Source of the DNA: Salinarimonas sp.
Lineage (GTDB): Bacteria; Pseudomonadota; Alphaproteobacteria; Rhizobiales; Beijerinckiaceae
DNA: 64,000 bases
Assembly: GCF_040111675.1 (NCBI RefSeq)
Contig: NZ_CP157794.1
Location: 2,625,501-2,689,500, forward strand
Direction: 5' to 3'
Made by a program: the position numbers and the translations under genes
In this document: positions 17,383 through 27,193 of the stretch, piece by piece
Position numbering within the stretch: position 1 is the stretch's first letter
Layout of the letters: every line of letters starts with the position of its first letter
Notes under the pieces: generated by a model
What the model was told of the DNA's origin: nothing
Databases searched by the model: none
The model's input: the letters and a program-made list of their open reading frames with translations, nothing else

Positions 17383-18705
17383 TCACTTGCCGTAGACGAC
17401 TTCCGGCAGCCACAGGGCGGTCTGCGGGAAGATCATCACGATCGCCAAGGCCACCACCATCACCAGCACGAAGGGCACGATCGACCGGTAGATGTCGAGG
17501 ATGCCGATCTCGGGGGGCGCCATCGCGCGCATCAGGAAGAGATTGTAGCCGAAGGGCGGCGTCATGTAGGCGATCTGGCAGGTGATCGTGTAGAGGATGC
17601 CGTACCAGACGAGATCGAAGCCGAGCGCGCCGACCAGCGGCACGTAGAGCGGCGCGACGATGACGAGCATCGCCGTGTCGTCGAGGAACGTGCCCATCAG
17701 GATGAAGCTCGCCTGCATCAGGATGAGGATCACCCACGGGCTCAGATGCAGCTGGTCGACGAACACGCCCTCGATCGCCCGCACCGCGCCGAGCCCGTCG
17801 AAGACCGCGCCGAAGGCGAGCGCCGCGAGGATGATCCACATGAACATGCAGGTGATCGCGAGGGTCTGGCGCACCGAGGTCTCGAACACGGCCCAGGTCA
17901 TGCGGCCCTTGATCAGGGCGGCCGCGAAGGCCGTCATGGCGCCGATGGCGGAGCTCTCGACGAGGCTCGTCCAGCCGTTGATGAACGGCACCATCATCGC
18001 GAAGAAGATCACGAGCGGCAAAAGGCCCGCGCGCAGGAGGCGCAGCTTCTCGGCGAGCGGCACGTTGCGCTCCGCCTTCGGCAGGGCCGGGCCGAGATGC
18101 GGCTGCAGCCTGCAGCGCGCCCAGATGTAGACGACGAACAGCGTCGCCATGATCAGGCCGGGGATCACCCCCGCGAGCCAGAGCTGGCCCACGGGCTGGC
18201 GCGCGATCATGGCGTAGAGCACGAGCACGACGGAGGGCGGCACCAGGATGCCGAGGGAGGACCCGGCCTGGATGACGCCCGTGACCATGATCTTGTCGTA
18301 GCCCCGCCGCAGCAGTTCCGGCAGCGCGATCGTCGCGCCGATGGCCATGCCGGCCACCGAGAGGCCGTTCATGGCCGAGATCAGCACCATCAGCCCGATC
18401 GTGCCGATGGCGAGCCCGCCGTTCACCGGCCCCATCCAGACGTGGAACATCTTGTAGAGGTCGTCGGCGATGCGGCTCTCGCTCATCACGTAGCCCATGA
18501 AGATGAACATCGGCAGCGTGAGCAGCGGGTACCAGCGCATCAGCTTGATGCCCGCCGAGAAGGGGATGTCCGAGCCGCCCGTGCCCCAGAGGAAGAAGGC
18601 GGAGAGGGCGGCGACGAAGCCGATCGCGGCGAAGACGCGCTGTCCGGTGAAGAGCAGCAGCATCATCGAGGAGAACATCAGCAGGGCGATCAGCTCGTAG
18701 CTCAT
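17383..18705 (-). CDS. dctM: TRAP transporter large permease DctM
   Basis: A 440-residue multispanning protein of the TRAP-T DctM family that moves solute with Na+ across the inner membrane. Typical segments include FTGQRVFAAIG, PLLTLPMFIFMGY, GSSLGILVPPSVVLVLYAMIA and the C-terminal TPPFGYNLFLM. Its ATG overlaps the stop of the small subunit in an ATGA, so the two membrane subunits are translationally coupled. The substrate is not deducible from the sequence; the operon suggests an amine or hydroxy-compound. Confidence 0.95.
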   Translation of the reverse strand: MSYELIALLMFSSMMLLLFTGQRVFAAIGFVAALSAFFLWGTGGSDIPFSAGIKLMRWYPLLTLPMFIFMGYVMSESRIADDLYKMFHVWMGPVNGGLAIGTIGLMVLISAMNGLSVAGMAIGATIALPELLRRGYDKIMVTGVIQAGSSLGILVPPSVVLVLYAMIARQPVGQLWLAGVIPGLIMATLFVVYIWARCRLQPHLGPALPKAERNVPLAEKLRLLRAGLLPLVIFFAMMVPFINGWTSLVESSAIGAMTAFAAALIKGRMTWAVFETSVRQTLAITCMFMWIILAALAFGAVFDGLGAVRAIEGVFVDQLHLSPWVILILMQASFILMGTFLDDTAMLVIVAPLYVPLVGALGFDLVWYGILYTITCQIAYMTPPFGYNLFLMRAMAPPEIGILDIYRSIVPFVLVMVVALAIVMIFPQTALWLPEVVYGK

Positions 18706-19370
18706 CGGGTCGCCTCCCCCGGGGCGGGCGCGCGGGGGTCGAGCGCCGGTGGCGCATGCGGGCCGCTCGGGGGCCGGCCCGTGAGCGCGTGGTCGATGTC
18801 CTTGAACAGCTCGGCCACCGCCTGCAGCAGCATCAGCACGATTCCGGTCACCATGACGAGCTTGATCGGCCACAGGACCGGGCGCCAGACCGAGCGCGAG
18901 CGCTCCATCACGCCGAGCTCGGTCGCGGCGGCGTCCGGGCCGCCGGTGAGGAAGGCCGTGACGAGCCCGCTCAGGAAGAGGACCGCCTGGCCCGAGAAAT
19001 GGCCCAGCGAATAGGCGAGCGAGTTGAGCCCGCCGTAGAGCAGGAAGACCAGGAAGGTGATCAGGCAGAACACGGTGACCGCGTCGAGCGCCGCCTTCCT
19101 GCGGGGCGAGAGCGCGCCGTAGATCAGGTCCATGCGCACGTTGGTGCCGAGCTGGATCGAGTAGGGCCCGCCCAGGATGAAGTAGGCCACCATCAGGTAC
19201 TGGGCGACCTCCAGCGTCCACAGCGAGGGCCGCATGAAGGGCGCGACCTTGGTGAAGGACGACCAGAGCAGGACCGCGATCATGACGAAGATCAGGTACA
19301 TGGCCCCGCGGCCGACGACGTAGTTCAGCCGCTCGACCACGCGGACGTACCCGGCCATGAATGTGCGCAT
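18702..19370 (-). CDS. dctQ: TRAP transporter small permease DctQ
   Basis: A 222-residue four-helix DctQ protein. The core GRGAMYLIFVMIAVLLW ... YLMVAYFILGGPYSIQ ... NVRMDLIYG is typical. It is somewhat longer than usual: extra sequence near residues 130-165 separates helices 3 and 4 and contains a further hydrophobic stretch (FSGQAVLFLSGLVTAFL). A proline-rich cytosolic tail ends the protein. The ATG at 19370 is chosen because it opens directly before the first helix. It partners DctM through a 4-base overlap. Confidence 0.9.
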   Translation of the reverse strand: MRTFMAGYVRVVERLNYVVGRGAMYLIFVMIAVLLWSSFTKVAPFMRPSLWTLEVAQYLMVAYFILGGPYSIQLGTNVRMDLIYGALSPRRKAALDAVTVFCLITFLVFLLYGGLNSLAYSLGHFSGQAVLFLSGLVTAFLTGGPDAAATELGVMERSRSVWRPVLWPIKLVMVTGIVLMLLQAVAELFKDIDHALTGRPPSGPHAPPALDPRAPAPGEATR

Positions 19371-19414
19371 CGCGTTCCCCGCCGCCGTCTCCTCGCGCGC
19401 GAGCCGGCGCTGGA

Positions 19415-19445
19415 GCGCCCGACCTGATGAGATCAGGCCGGGCGC
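19415..19445 (-). promoter_or_regulatory. Intercistronic stem-loop between dctP and dctQ
   Basis: GCGCCCG-A-CCTGAT, loop GAG, ATCAGG-C-CGGGCGC form a 14-bp stem with one mismatch. A second inverted repeat lies beside it (AGCATCATC at 19465 against GATGATGCT at 19503-19511). Both sit in the 172-bp gap after the binding-protein gene. Such hairpins commonly protect the upstream mRNA and reduce read-through, giving more binding protein than permease. Confidence 0.6.
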
Positions 19446-19542
19446 TTCAGCGTTTCCCTGTCGGAGCATCATCTCGCCCACCAACCGGATTCCACTGGGT
19501 GGGATGATGCTGCGGGGCCGGCTCGCGTCCCGTCAGTCTGTC

Positions 19543-20592
19543 TCAGGTCCGGCTGTAGGGATAGCCGGCGCTGTTGATGATCTCGCGATAGGCGCGGAAG
19601 ATGTTCACGAGCTCCGCCTCGACCTCGCCTTCCTGCGCGACCTCGTCCCAGAACTCGGCCGCGGCGTCCTCGACCTGCTGCCATTCCTCCTGCGGGATGG
19701 AGGTGAGCGCGAGCTTGTCGCCCTCGGCGCGCAGCCGCGCCTCGCCGCCCCAGTACCACTGGTTCCGGTAGAAGTGCCCGCTCTCGACCGCGGCGAGGAC
19801 GAGCGCCTTGAGGTGATCGGGCAGGTCCGCCCAGCGCTGCTGGTTGACGAAGAAGGAGCCGATCCAGGCGCCGGAGATGTTGTTCGTGCAGAAATAGTCG
19901 GTCACGTCCGCCCAGCCGACGGTGTAGTCCTCGGTGATGCCGGACCAGGCCATGCCGTCGAGCTCGCCCGTCTGCACGGCGACCTCGGCGTCCTCGTAGG
20001 GGATGTTCACCGGCACGACGCCGAAGCGGCTCAGGAAGCGCCCGGCGGTGGGGAAGGTGTAGAGCCGCAGGCCCTCGAGGTCCGCCACCGAGCGGATCGG
20101 GTTCTTGGTGTTGAAGTTGCACGGGTCCTGGCCGGCGGCGGAGAGCCACTTCACGCCGACCTTCTCGTATTCCCGGTCCCAGATCTCGGCGAGGCCGTAC
20201 TGGCGGAACAGCACCGGCACGTCGAGGGCGTGGCGCGTCGCGAAGGGGAAGTAGCCGCCGAACTGGCGCACCGGCGTCGGGGAGGCCATGCTGTCGTCGT
20301 CGGAATGCACGGCGTCGATCGTGCCGCGCTGGAGCGCCTGGAACAGCTCGCCGGTGGGCACCAGCTGGTCGGCGTAGAACAGCTCGATCTCGAGCTCGCC
20401 GTTCGAGGCGGCGTTGATCTGGTCGATGATCGGCTTCGTCACGTGCTCGCCGAGCGCCGCGCCGGCATAGGTCTGGAATCGCCAGCGGATCGGCTGCTGC
20501 GCGAGGACGGCCGGGGCCGCGAGGCTGCTCGCCGCGACCGCCGCCCCGCCCACGCCGGCGTTCTTCAGGAAACCGCGTCTCGTCGTCGTCAT
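19543..20592 (-). CDS. dctP: TRAP transporter substrate-binding protein DctP
   Basis: A 349-residue periplasmic TRAP-T binding protein. The N-terminus MTTTRRGFLKNAGVGGAAVA has the twin-arginine export motif, with cleavage likely after VLAQ. The family elements GELEIELFYADQLVPTGELFQAL and the arginine-bearing ... KNPIRSVADLEGLRLYT ... are present. AWSGITEDYTVGWADVTDYF lines the site in the tryptophan-rich subgroup. It is the second gene of the operon, 45 bp after the SDR. Two stem-loops follow it, probably to raise its level over DctQM. Confidence 0.95.
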   Translation of the reverse strand: MTTTRRGFLKNAGVGGAAVAASSLAAPAVLAQQPIRWRFQTYAGAALGEHVTKPIIDQINAASNGELEIELFYADQLVPTGELFQALQRGTIDAVHSDDDSMASPTPVRQFGGYFPFATRHALDVPVLFRQYGLAEIWDREYEKVGVKWLSAAGQDPCNFNTKNPIRSVADLEGLRLYTFPTAGRFLSRFGVVPVNIPYEDAEVAVQTGELDGMAWSGITEDYTVGWADVTDYFCTNNISGAWIGSFFVNQQRWADLPDHLKALVLAAVESGHFYRNQWYWGGEARLRAEGDKLALTSIPQEEWQQVEDAAAEFWDEVAQEGEVEAELVNIFRAYREIINSAGYPYSRT

Positions 20593-20637
20593 GATCTCTT
20601 CCCCTCTTCTTGGTTTCGAAGCTCGTCGCCGTCGGGA

Positions 20638-21411
20638 TCAGGTCCCGACCAGCAACGCGTTGTCGACGAACAGCGTCTCGCCGTTGACGAAGCTCGCCTC
20701 GTCGCTCGCCAGGAACAGAGCCGCGCGCGCCACCTCGTGCGGCTCGCAGATCCGGCCCTGCAGGCGCGCGACGTCGTCCTCGCTCACCTCGACGCCGAGC
20801 GCGCGCAGCTCGCGGAGCTCGCGCAGGCCGTGCGGCGTGCGGATGAAGCCGGGGCAGACCGCGTTGCAACGCAGCCCCCGGGCCCGATACTCGATGGCGA
20901 TCGCGCGCGTGAACATGTGGCAGGCGCCCTTCGAGGTGCAGTAGAGCACCTCCTTCTCCGTGCCCGCCACCGCCGAGATCGAGGACGTGTTCACGATCGA
21001 GCCCTTGCCCGCGGCGAGCATCGCCGGGACGAAGGCGCGCGTCATCAGGAACATGGACTTGACGTTCACCGCCATCATCCAGTCCCACTCCTCCTCGGTC
21101 GTATCGAGAAAGTCCTTCACCAGCACCGTGCCGGCGTGATTGTAGAGCGTGTCGACGCGCCCGCCGAAGCGCGCGAGCACCGCGTCCGCGGCGCGCGCGA
21201 CCTGGTCGGAGCGGGAGACGTCCGCCTCCACCGCGAAGGCGCGATGGCCTGCGGCGCGGATGCGCTCGGCCGTGCTCTCGGCCTCGGAGGCGTTGACGTC
21301 GACGACGGCGACGTGCGCGCCCTCGGCGGCGAAGATCTCGGACGCCGCGCCGCCGGCGCCCGTGGCGCCGCCGGAGACGATCGCGTTCCAACCTTCGAGA
21401 CGTCGCGCCAT
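20638..21411 (-). CDS. Short-chain dehydrogenase/reductase
   Basis: A 257-residue classical SDR. The cofactor motif is SGGATGAGG near the N-terminus (TGxxxGxG type), the structural motif reads YNHAG instead of NNAG, and the catalytic residues are S in NTSSIS and YCTSK (YxxxK). PGFIRTPHG follows. The ATG at 21411 removes a proline- and arginine-rich false extension. It is the first gene of the leftward operon, directly behind the divergent LuxR regulator, and probably oxidises an alcohol intermediate. Confidence 0.93.
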   Translation of the reverse strand: MARRLEGWNAIVSGGATGAGGAASEIFAAEGAHVAVVDVNASEAESTAERIRAAGHRAFAVEADVSRSDQVARAADAVLARFGGRVDTLYNHAGTVLVKDFLDTTEEEWDWMMAVNVKSMFLMTRAFVPAMLAAGKGSIVNTSSISAVAGTEKEVLYCTSKGACHMFTRAIAIEYRARGLRCNAVCPGFIRTPHGLRELRELRALGVEVSEDDVARLQGRICEPHEVARAALFLASDEASFVNGETLFVDNALLVGT

Positions 21412-21489
21412 CGGGCCCCTCCCCGCTCTCGCTGCGGCATGAAGGACCTCGATCGTAGCCCCGACCGTCACCTTGGCAATACACCGAGA

Positions 21490-21509
21490 GTGTCAGAACG
21501 CTCTAACAC
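21490..21509. promoter_or_regulatory. Palindromic operator candidate, LuxR/SDR divergent region
   Basis: GTGTCAGAACGCTCTAACAC is a 20-bp palindrome with 8 of 10 base pairs complementary, located between the SDR start (21411, leftward) and the LuxR start (21575, rightward). Its size and position suit a dimeric LuxR-type regulator. It is surrounded by the only AT-richer DNA in this gap. Confidence 0.5.
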
Positions 21510-21574
21510 CATCGGACTATACACCTTCACCCCTCGGTGCTAGCGTTGTGTTGCCAGGAGTTGGGAGCCATGTC

Positions 21575-22465
21575 ATGATGCACCCACTGGATTGCGATTG
21601 GCGTCGGCGCTGGAATATCGGCGTCGGAGCGGTGGTCGCGCGCCAGGGGCAGCCCGAACTCCCCGCCTTCCTCGTCGCCGCGTTCCGGCCGCTCGTGGCC
21701 TTCGATCATTCCGTGATCTTCGGATACCCGCCGGACCGGCGGCCGGTCTTCCTCTACGACGGCTTCTCGTCCGACGATCAGCGCTCCGCGCTGTCCGGCT
21801 ATCTTCGCGGCGCCTACCGCGAGGACCCCTTCTACGACGCCTGCCTGCGCGGCGTCGCGCCCGGATTGTACCGGCTGGAGGAGCTCGTGACCGAGGACGC
21901 TCAGCCGGCTGCGGGCGCCCATCCGGGCTACGTCTCGCCCTGCGTCTCGCACGAGCCGGGCGCCCTGTCCGAGGAAATCGGCTTCTTCGCCCGCACGGAG
22001 GCCGGCGCCTACGTCGTCCTCTCGCTGATGCGCGGTCCGGAGCGGCCTCCCTTCAGCGAGACCGAGCTGGAGATGCTGCGCGAGGTCGAGCCGCTGGTGC
22101 GCTACCTGCTCTCGCGGCAATGGGCGCGGCTGGGCGCCGGCGAGGCGCATGCGGTCGAGATCGGGGCGCAGGAGACGCGCGGGCGCCTCGCCGCGCACAT
22201 CGACGCCGCCATCGACGGCTTCGGCTCCAGCGCGCTGACCGCCCGCGAGGCGGAGGTCGCGCGCTGCATCCTCAGGGGCAGGCCGTCGGGCGCCATCGCG
22301 CAGGCGCTCGGGATCTCGGTCGCCACGGTCAAGATCCATCGTCGGCATCTCTATGCCAAGCTCGGCGTCGGCTCGCAGAGCGAGCTCTTCGCCGCGTTCC
22401 TCGACAGCCTGGCCTACGGCGCGGCTTCGCCGGCCTGCGCGGCGCGGGACGAGACCGTCGCCTGA
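21575..22465 (+). CDS. LuxR-family transcriptional regulator
   Basis: A 296-residue regulator with a C-terminal LuxR helix-turn-helix (LTAREAEVARCILRG ... ISVATVKIHRRHLYAKLGV, residues ~217-275). The N-terminal ~200 residues form an unassigned sensor region with a PAS/GAF-like feel (FDHSVIFGYPP ... FYDACLRGVAPG); it shows no typical autoinducer-binding set. Tandem ATGs at 21575/21578 follow GGGAG. It is divergent from the TRAP/gamma-glutamyl operon with a shared palindromic region, so it most likely controls that operon and responds to its substrate. Confidence 0.9.
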   Translation: MMHPLDCDWRRRWNIGVGAVVARQGQPELPAFLVAAFRPLVAFDHSVIFGYPPDRRPVFLYDGFSSDDQRSALSGYLRGAYREDPFYDACLRGVAPGLYRLEELVTEDAQPAAGAHPGYVSPCVSHEPGALSEEIGFFARTEAGAYVVLSLMRGPERPPFSETELEMLREVEPLVRYLLSRQWARLGAGEAHAVEIGAQETRGRLAAHIDAAIDGFGSSALTAREAEVARCILRGRPSGAIAQALGISVATVKIHRRHLYAKLGVGSQSELFAAFLDSLAYGAASPACAARDETVA

Positions 22466-22472
22466 GCCCGCC

Positions 22473-23288
22473 TCACGTCGACGCCCCGCGCGCCGCCATC
22501 CCGAGAGACGCGAGCGCCTCCACCAGCCGCTCCCCGAGCCAGGCCGCGACGCGCGCCTCGCCGGCCTCGTCGCCGACGAGGTCGTTGCGAACCTCGATCA
22601 TGACGTTGGGCAGGCCGAGCGGCAGGGCGTGCTCGAGCAGCGTGTGGGTGACGCCGTCCTGCGGGCCGTAGGGCTCGTTGCGGCGCGTGTCGTAGCCGCC
22701 CGCCGCGGCGCAGGCGGCGAGGAGCGCGTCCGCGAGCCGCGCATCCGCATCGTGCAGGATGCCGATCTCGACGCTGCGCGGGACGCCGCGATAGACCGGC
22801 GTGAAGCTGTGGATCGTCACGAGCGCCGTCGGCGCGAGCCGGGCCCGACGCTCGCCGAGCACGCCCGCCAGCGTGCGCCGCCAGGGCTCGTAGAAACGCG
22901 CGACGCGCCGCGCCCGCTCGGCCTCGTCCAGTTCCGCGTTGCCGGGGATCGCGTAGACCTCGCTCGTCGCCGGCATGGCGCTCTCGGCCTCCGGCGGGCG
23001 GTTGCAATCGTACAGCAGCCGCGAGGCGCGCTGATGGACGAGGGGCGCGTCGAGCCGCTCGGAGAGGCGGCGCGACACGCCGAGCGCGCCGGGGTCCCAG
23101 GCGATGTGAGCCGTGCGCGCCTCCGGCGGCAGGCCGAGCCAGTCGTACGCGGCGGGCATGGCGTTCGAGGCGTGCTCGCAGGCGAGGACGACGGGGCCGA
23201 TCCCCTCCGGTCGCTCGATCACGGCCATCGGGTCGAAGGCGTCGGTCTCGTCGGCGATGGCGCCGTCGGCGATCCGCTCGTCGTTCAT
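22473..23288 (-). CDS. N-formylglutamate amidohydrolase family protein
   Basis: A 271-residue member of the FGase family (PF05013), zinc-dependent amidases that classically split N-formylglutamate in histidine breakdown. The motifs LACEHASNAMP (Zn-binding E and H), AWDPGALGVSRRLS, RLLYDCNRPP, VTIHSFTPVY and IEVRNDL are all present. No hut genes are nearby, so the substrate is probably another N-acyl or gamma-glutamyl amino acid. It is downstream of, and co-oriented with, the GntR gene (83 bp gap), and ends 7 bp from the convergent LuxR gene. Confidence 0.9.
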   Translation of the reverse strand: MNDERIADGAIADETDAFDPMAVIERPEGIGPVVLACEHASNAMPAAYDWLGLPPEARTAHIAWDPGALGVSRRLSERLDAPLVHQRASRLLYDCNRPPEAESAMPATSEVYAIPGNAELDEAERARRVARFYEPWRRTLAGVLGERRARLAPTALVTIHSFTPVYRGVPRSVEIGILHDADARLADALLAACAAAGGYDTRRNEPYGPQDGVTHTLLEHALPLGLPNVMIEVRNDLVGDEAGEARVAAWLGERLVEALASLGMAARGAST

Positions 23289-23371
23289 GCTCGTCCTCGC
23301 TCCTGCGGCGCTCTCCCCGCGCCGCGCGCGCCCATGGTGGGCGCAACCTCCCCGCCTTCGCAAGCGGCGGC

Positions 23372-24070
23372 TCACGCCGCCGGCAGGCCGAGCGACTGCG
23401 CCACCGCCCCGAGATGGGCGCGCATGGCGCGCTCGGCCCGGTCCGGATCCCGCGCGGCGATCGCCTCGACGATGTCGAGGTGCTCCGCCCCGAGCGCCTC
23501 GCGCCGCGCCGGCGAGCGCGTGCCCTCGCGCAGGCGACGCCAGGCCGGATCGTCGCGCACGGCCTCGATCGCCTCGAACACCGCGAGGAAGAGGCCGTTG
23601 CGCATCGCCTCCGCGATGCGCCGGTGGAAGGCCGCGTCCCAGCGCTCGTAATCGCCGTCGCTCTCCGCCGCGCGGGAGCGCTCCGCGAGCTTGCGGATGG
23701 CCGCGACGTCGACCGGCGCGGCGCGCAGGGCCGCATGGCGCGCGAGGACGGGCTCGATCTCGAGGCGCACCTCCATGATCTCGGCGGGGCTGGTGAGGCT
23801 CGCGAGGCCGGCGAAGCGCCGCGCCATGGGCGTCGGCGGCGCGGACAGGAAGGTCCCCTGCCCCTGCCGCCGCCAGAGCGCGCCCTCGGCTTCCAGCGCG
23901 CCGAGCGCCCGGCGCACGGCCCGTCGGCCGACGCCCAGCGCCTCGGCGATCTCCCGCTCCGGCAGGACGCGCCCGTCGCGCACGAAGCTGCCGTCGGCGA
24001 GCGCGGCGCGCAGGCGCGACAGGGTCGCCGCGGCGTCGGTGTCGACGGATGGCGTCTCTGCTCTCGTCAC
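23372..24070 (-). CDS. GntR-family (FCD) transcriptional regulator
   Basis: A 232-residue regulator with an N-terminal winged helix (REIAEALGVGRRAVRRALGALEAEGALWRRQGQGTF in two parts) and a C-terminal FCD ligand-binding domain containing the metal-site residues in EVRLEIEPVLA, DAAFHRRIAEA and EHLDIVEAI. The start is taken as GTG at 24070; a longer in-frame version would run through the operator and look non-coding. It probably represses the divergent DUF1028/ABC operon and the FGase gene by binding the palindrome at 24119-24142. Confidence 0.9.
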   Translation of the reverse strand: MTRAETPSVDTDAAATLSRLRAALADGSFVRDGRVLPEREIAEALGVGRRAVRRALGALEAEGALWRRQGQGTFLSAPPTPMARRFAGLASLTSPAEIMEVRLEIEPVLARHAALRAAPVDVAAIRKLAERSRAAESDGDYERWDAAFHRRIAEAMRNGLFLAVFEAIEAVRDDPAWRRLREGTRSPARREALGAEHLDIVEAIAARDPDRAERAMRAHLGAVAQSLGLPAA

Positions 24071-24118
24071 GGTTCCGCTCGTCGGTTCCGGGCCAGTTCG
24101 GTGGGCAGGCCGCGCGGG

Positions 24119-24142
24119 CGTACCAATATGGAGATTGGTACG
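24119..24142. promoter_or_regulatory. GntR operator candidate
   Basis: CGTACCAAT, six bases, ATTGGTACG: a perfect 9-bp inverted repeat between the divergent GntR and DUF1028 genes. A further, looser pair (ACCAAAT at 24293 and ATTGGT at 24314) lies next to the DUF1028 start and may be a second site. Confidence 0.75.
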
Positions 24143-24336
24143 ACACACGGGCGCTGCTGTCGAGCCTATCGAGGCGGCCGCGGCGCCTGCAATACGGGCC
24201 GGGAGCGCATGCTCGTTGGGCACTGATCCACTTGTGAGCGCCGCGCGATGGCCCTAACCTCCGCCGTCGTCCGGAAAAGCGCGGCGCTCCGCACCAAATC
24301 CGGATCAATCGACATTGGTTCGCTCCGGAGGCACGC

Positions 24337-25061
24337 ATGACCTGGTCGATCGTCGCCAAGGATCCGCAGACGGGCGCGTTCGGCATCGCCGTGGCGAGCC
24401 GTTTCTTCGCGGTCGGCGCGCGCGTGCCGTTCGTCGCGCCGGGCGTCGGCGCGGTGGCGACCCAGGCGCTGATCAACCCGCTCTACGGCCCCGACGGCCT
24501 CGCCCTGCTCGCGTCCGGCGCGAGCGCGGCGGAGACCGTCGCCGCCCTCGTCGCGGAGGATGCCGGGCGCGAGAGCCGGCAGCTGCAGGTGATCGACGCG
24601 CAGGGCCGCATCGCCGCCCATACCGGCGCGGAGTGCGTCCCCTGGTGCGGCGCCCTCGCGACGGACCTCTGCGGCGTCGCCGGCAACATGCTGGAGGGGC
24701 CGCAGGTGCTGGAGGCGACCGCGCGGACCTACGCCGCGCGCGCCGACCTCCCCTTCGCGCGGCGGCTGATCGCGGCGCTGAAGGCCGGCGAGGACGCCGG
24801 CGGCGACAAGCGCGGCAAGCAGTCGGCCGGCCTCGTGATCCACACGCGCGAGGACTGGGCCGACCTCGACATCCGCGTCGACGATCATCCCGAGCCGATC
24901 GTCGAGCTCGCCCGGCTGGAGCGCGTCTCCCGCGAGCGCTGGATGCACTTCAAGCGCTTCCTGGCGACGCGCGACGATCCCGTCGGGATCGTCGATCGGG
25001 CGCGCATCGACAGCGAGATCGCCGCCGCCCTCGCGGCCCAGGCGGCGGAGGCCGAACGCGC

Positions 25062-25065
<4 letters not shown>
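24337..25065 (+). CDS. DUF1028 family protein, Ntn-hydrolase-like
   Basis: A 242-residue protein of family DUF1028 (PF06267), which has an Ntn-hydrolase-like fold and is often encoded beside peptide importers. The start MTWSIVAKDPQTGAFGIAVA and the segments GVGAVATQALINPLYG, GVAGNMLEGPQVL and KRGKQSAGLVI are typical. The biochemical activity is not established; hydrolysis of a peptide-like substrate is the common guess. GGAGG precedes the ATG. Its stop overlaps the ABC ATPase start by ATGA, so it is part of the transporter operon. Confidence 0.9.
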
Positions 25066-26047
<982 letters not shown>

Positions 26048-26051
<4 letters not shown>

Positions 26052-27193
26052 ATGCGCCGGCGCCCGTGCTGGAGGTCGAGGGCCTCGTCAAGCACTTCGT
26101 CACCAAGCGTTCTCTGATGGGCCGCCCGCTCGCGACGGTGAAGGCGGTCGACGGCGTGTCGCTCTCGGTCGCGCCCGGGGAGACGCTCGCGCTCGTGGGG
26201 GAATCGGGCTGCGGCAAGTCCACCCTCGGCCGCATGATCCTGCGCCTCGTCGAGCCGACGGACGGGCGCATCCGCGTCGCCGGACGCGACGTCACGCATC
26301 TGCCGGAACGCGAGCTGCGCAGCTTGCGCCGCACGGCGCAGATCGTGTTCCAGGACCCGTTCGCCTCGCTCAACCCGCGCATGACGGTCGGCGAGACCCT
26401 GGCCGAGCCGCTGATGCTGCACGGCATCGTGCCGGCGGGCGCGCGCGCGGCGCGGGTGGCGGAACTGCTCCGGCAGGTGGGTCTCGACCCGCGCCAGGCG
26501 GCGCGCTTCCCGCACGAATTCTCCGGCGGCCAGCGCCAGCGCATCGTCATCGCCCGGGCGCTCGCGGTCGAGCCGAAGCTGATCGTCTGCGACGAGCCGG
26601 TTTCGGCGCTCGACGTCTCGATCCGCGCGCAGATCCTCAACCTGCTGGAGGAGCTGCGTGCGCGGCTCGGCCTCGCCTACGTGTTCATCTCCCACGATCT
26701 CGGCGTCGTGCGCCACATCGCCGACCGCGTCGCGGTGATGTATCTCGGGCGCCTCGTCGAGATCGGCCGCACGGACGAGGTGTTCGAGAACCCGCGCCAC
26801 CCCTATACGCGCGCGCTCCTCTCCGCGATCCCGGCGCCCTCCCCCGCCGCGCGCCGTCCGCGCCGCCTGCTCGAGGGCGACGTGCCGAGCCCGATCGCGC
26901 CGCCCTCCGGCTGCCATCTGCGCACCCGCTGCCCGCACGCCGCGCCCGCCTGCGCCGCCGAGCGCCCGCCGCTCGCCGGCCTGTCGGCGACGCACGCGGC
27001 CGCCTGCCTCTTCGCCGAGAGCCTCCCCGACACGCGCGACCTGACGCCCCGCGAGGCTCCGGTCGACCCGAGGCTCGAGACGCTCTTCGCCGCCTTCACG
27101 GGCGAAGCCGAACCCGCCGCGACCCTCGTCGGCGCGGCCGGAGGGGACACGCCGGCTCGAGCCGGCGCCATCAGGGAGACCGTCACCAGATGA
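26048..27193 (+). CDS. Dipeptide/oligopeptide ABC transporter ATPase (DppF/OppF type)
   Basis: A 381-residue second ATPase of the importer. Walker A is GESGCGKS, the signature FSGGQRQR, Walker B LIVCDEPVSALD, and the H-loop ISHDLGV. The C-terminal cysteine motif is GCHLRTRCPHAAPAC. About 50 extra residues follow the usual end (rich in Ala, Pro and Thr, with RLETLFAAFTGE), probably a disordered tail. Its stop and the binding-protein start share ATGA. Confidence 0.94.

Noticed and set aside
17371..19014. Long plus-strand open frame antisense to the TRAP permease genes
   Set aside because: It is an Arg/His/Asp/Glu-rich shadow of the strongly supported dctM/dctQ genes, with no domain pattern and no ribosome site.
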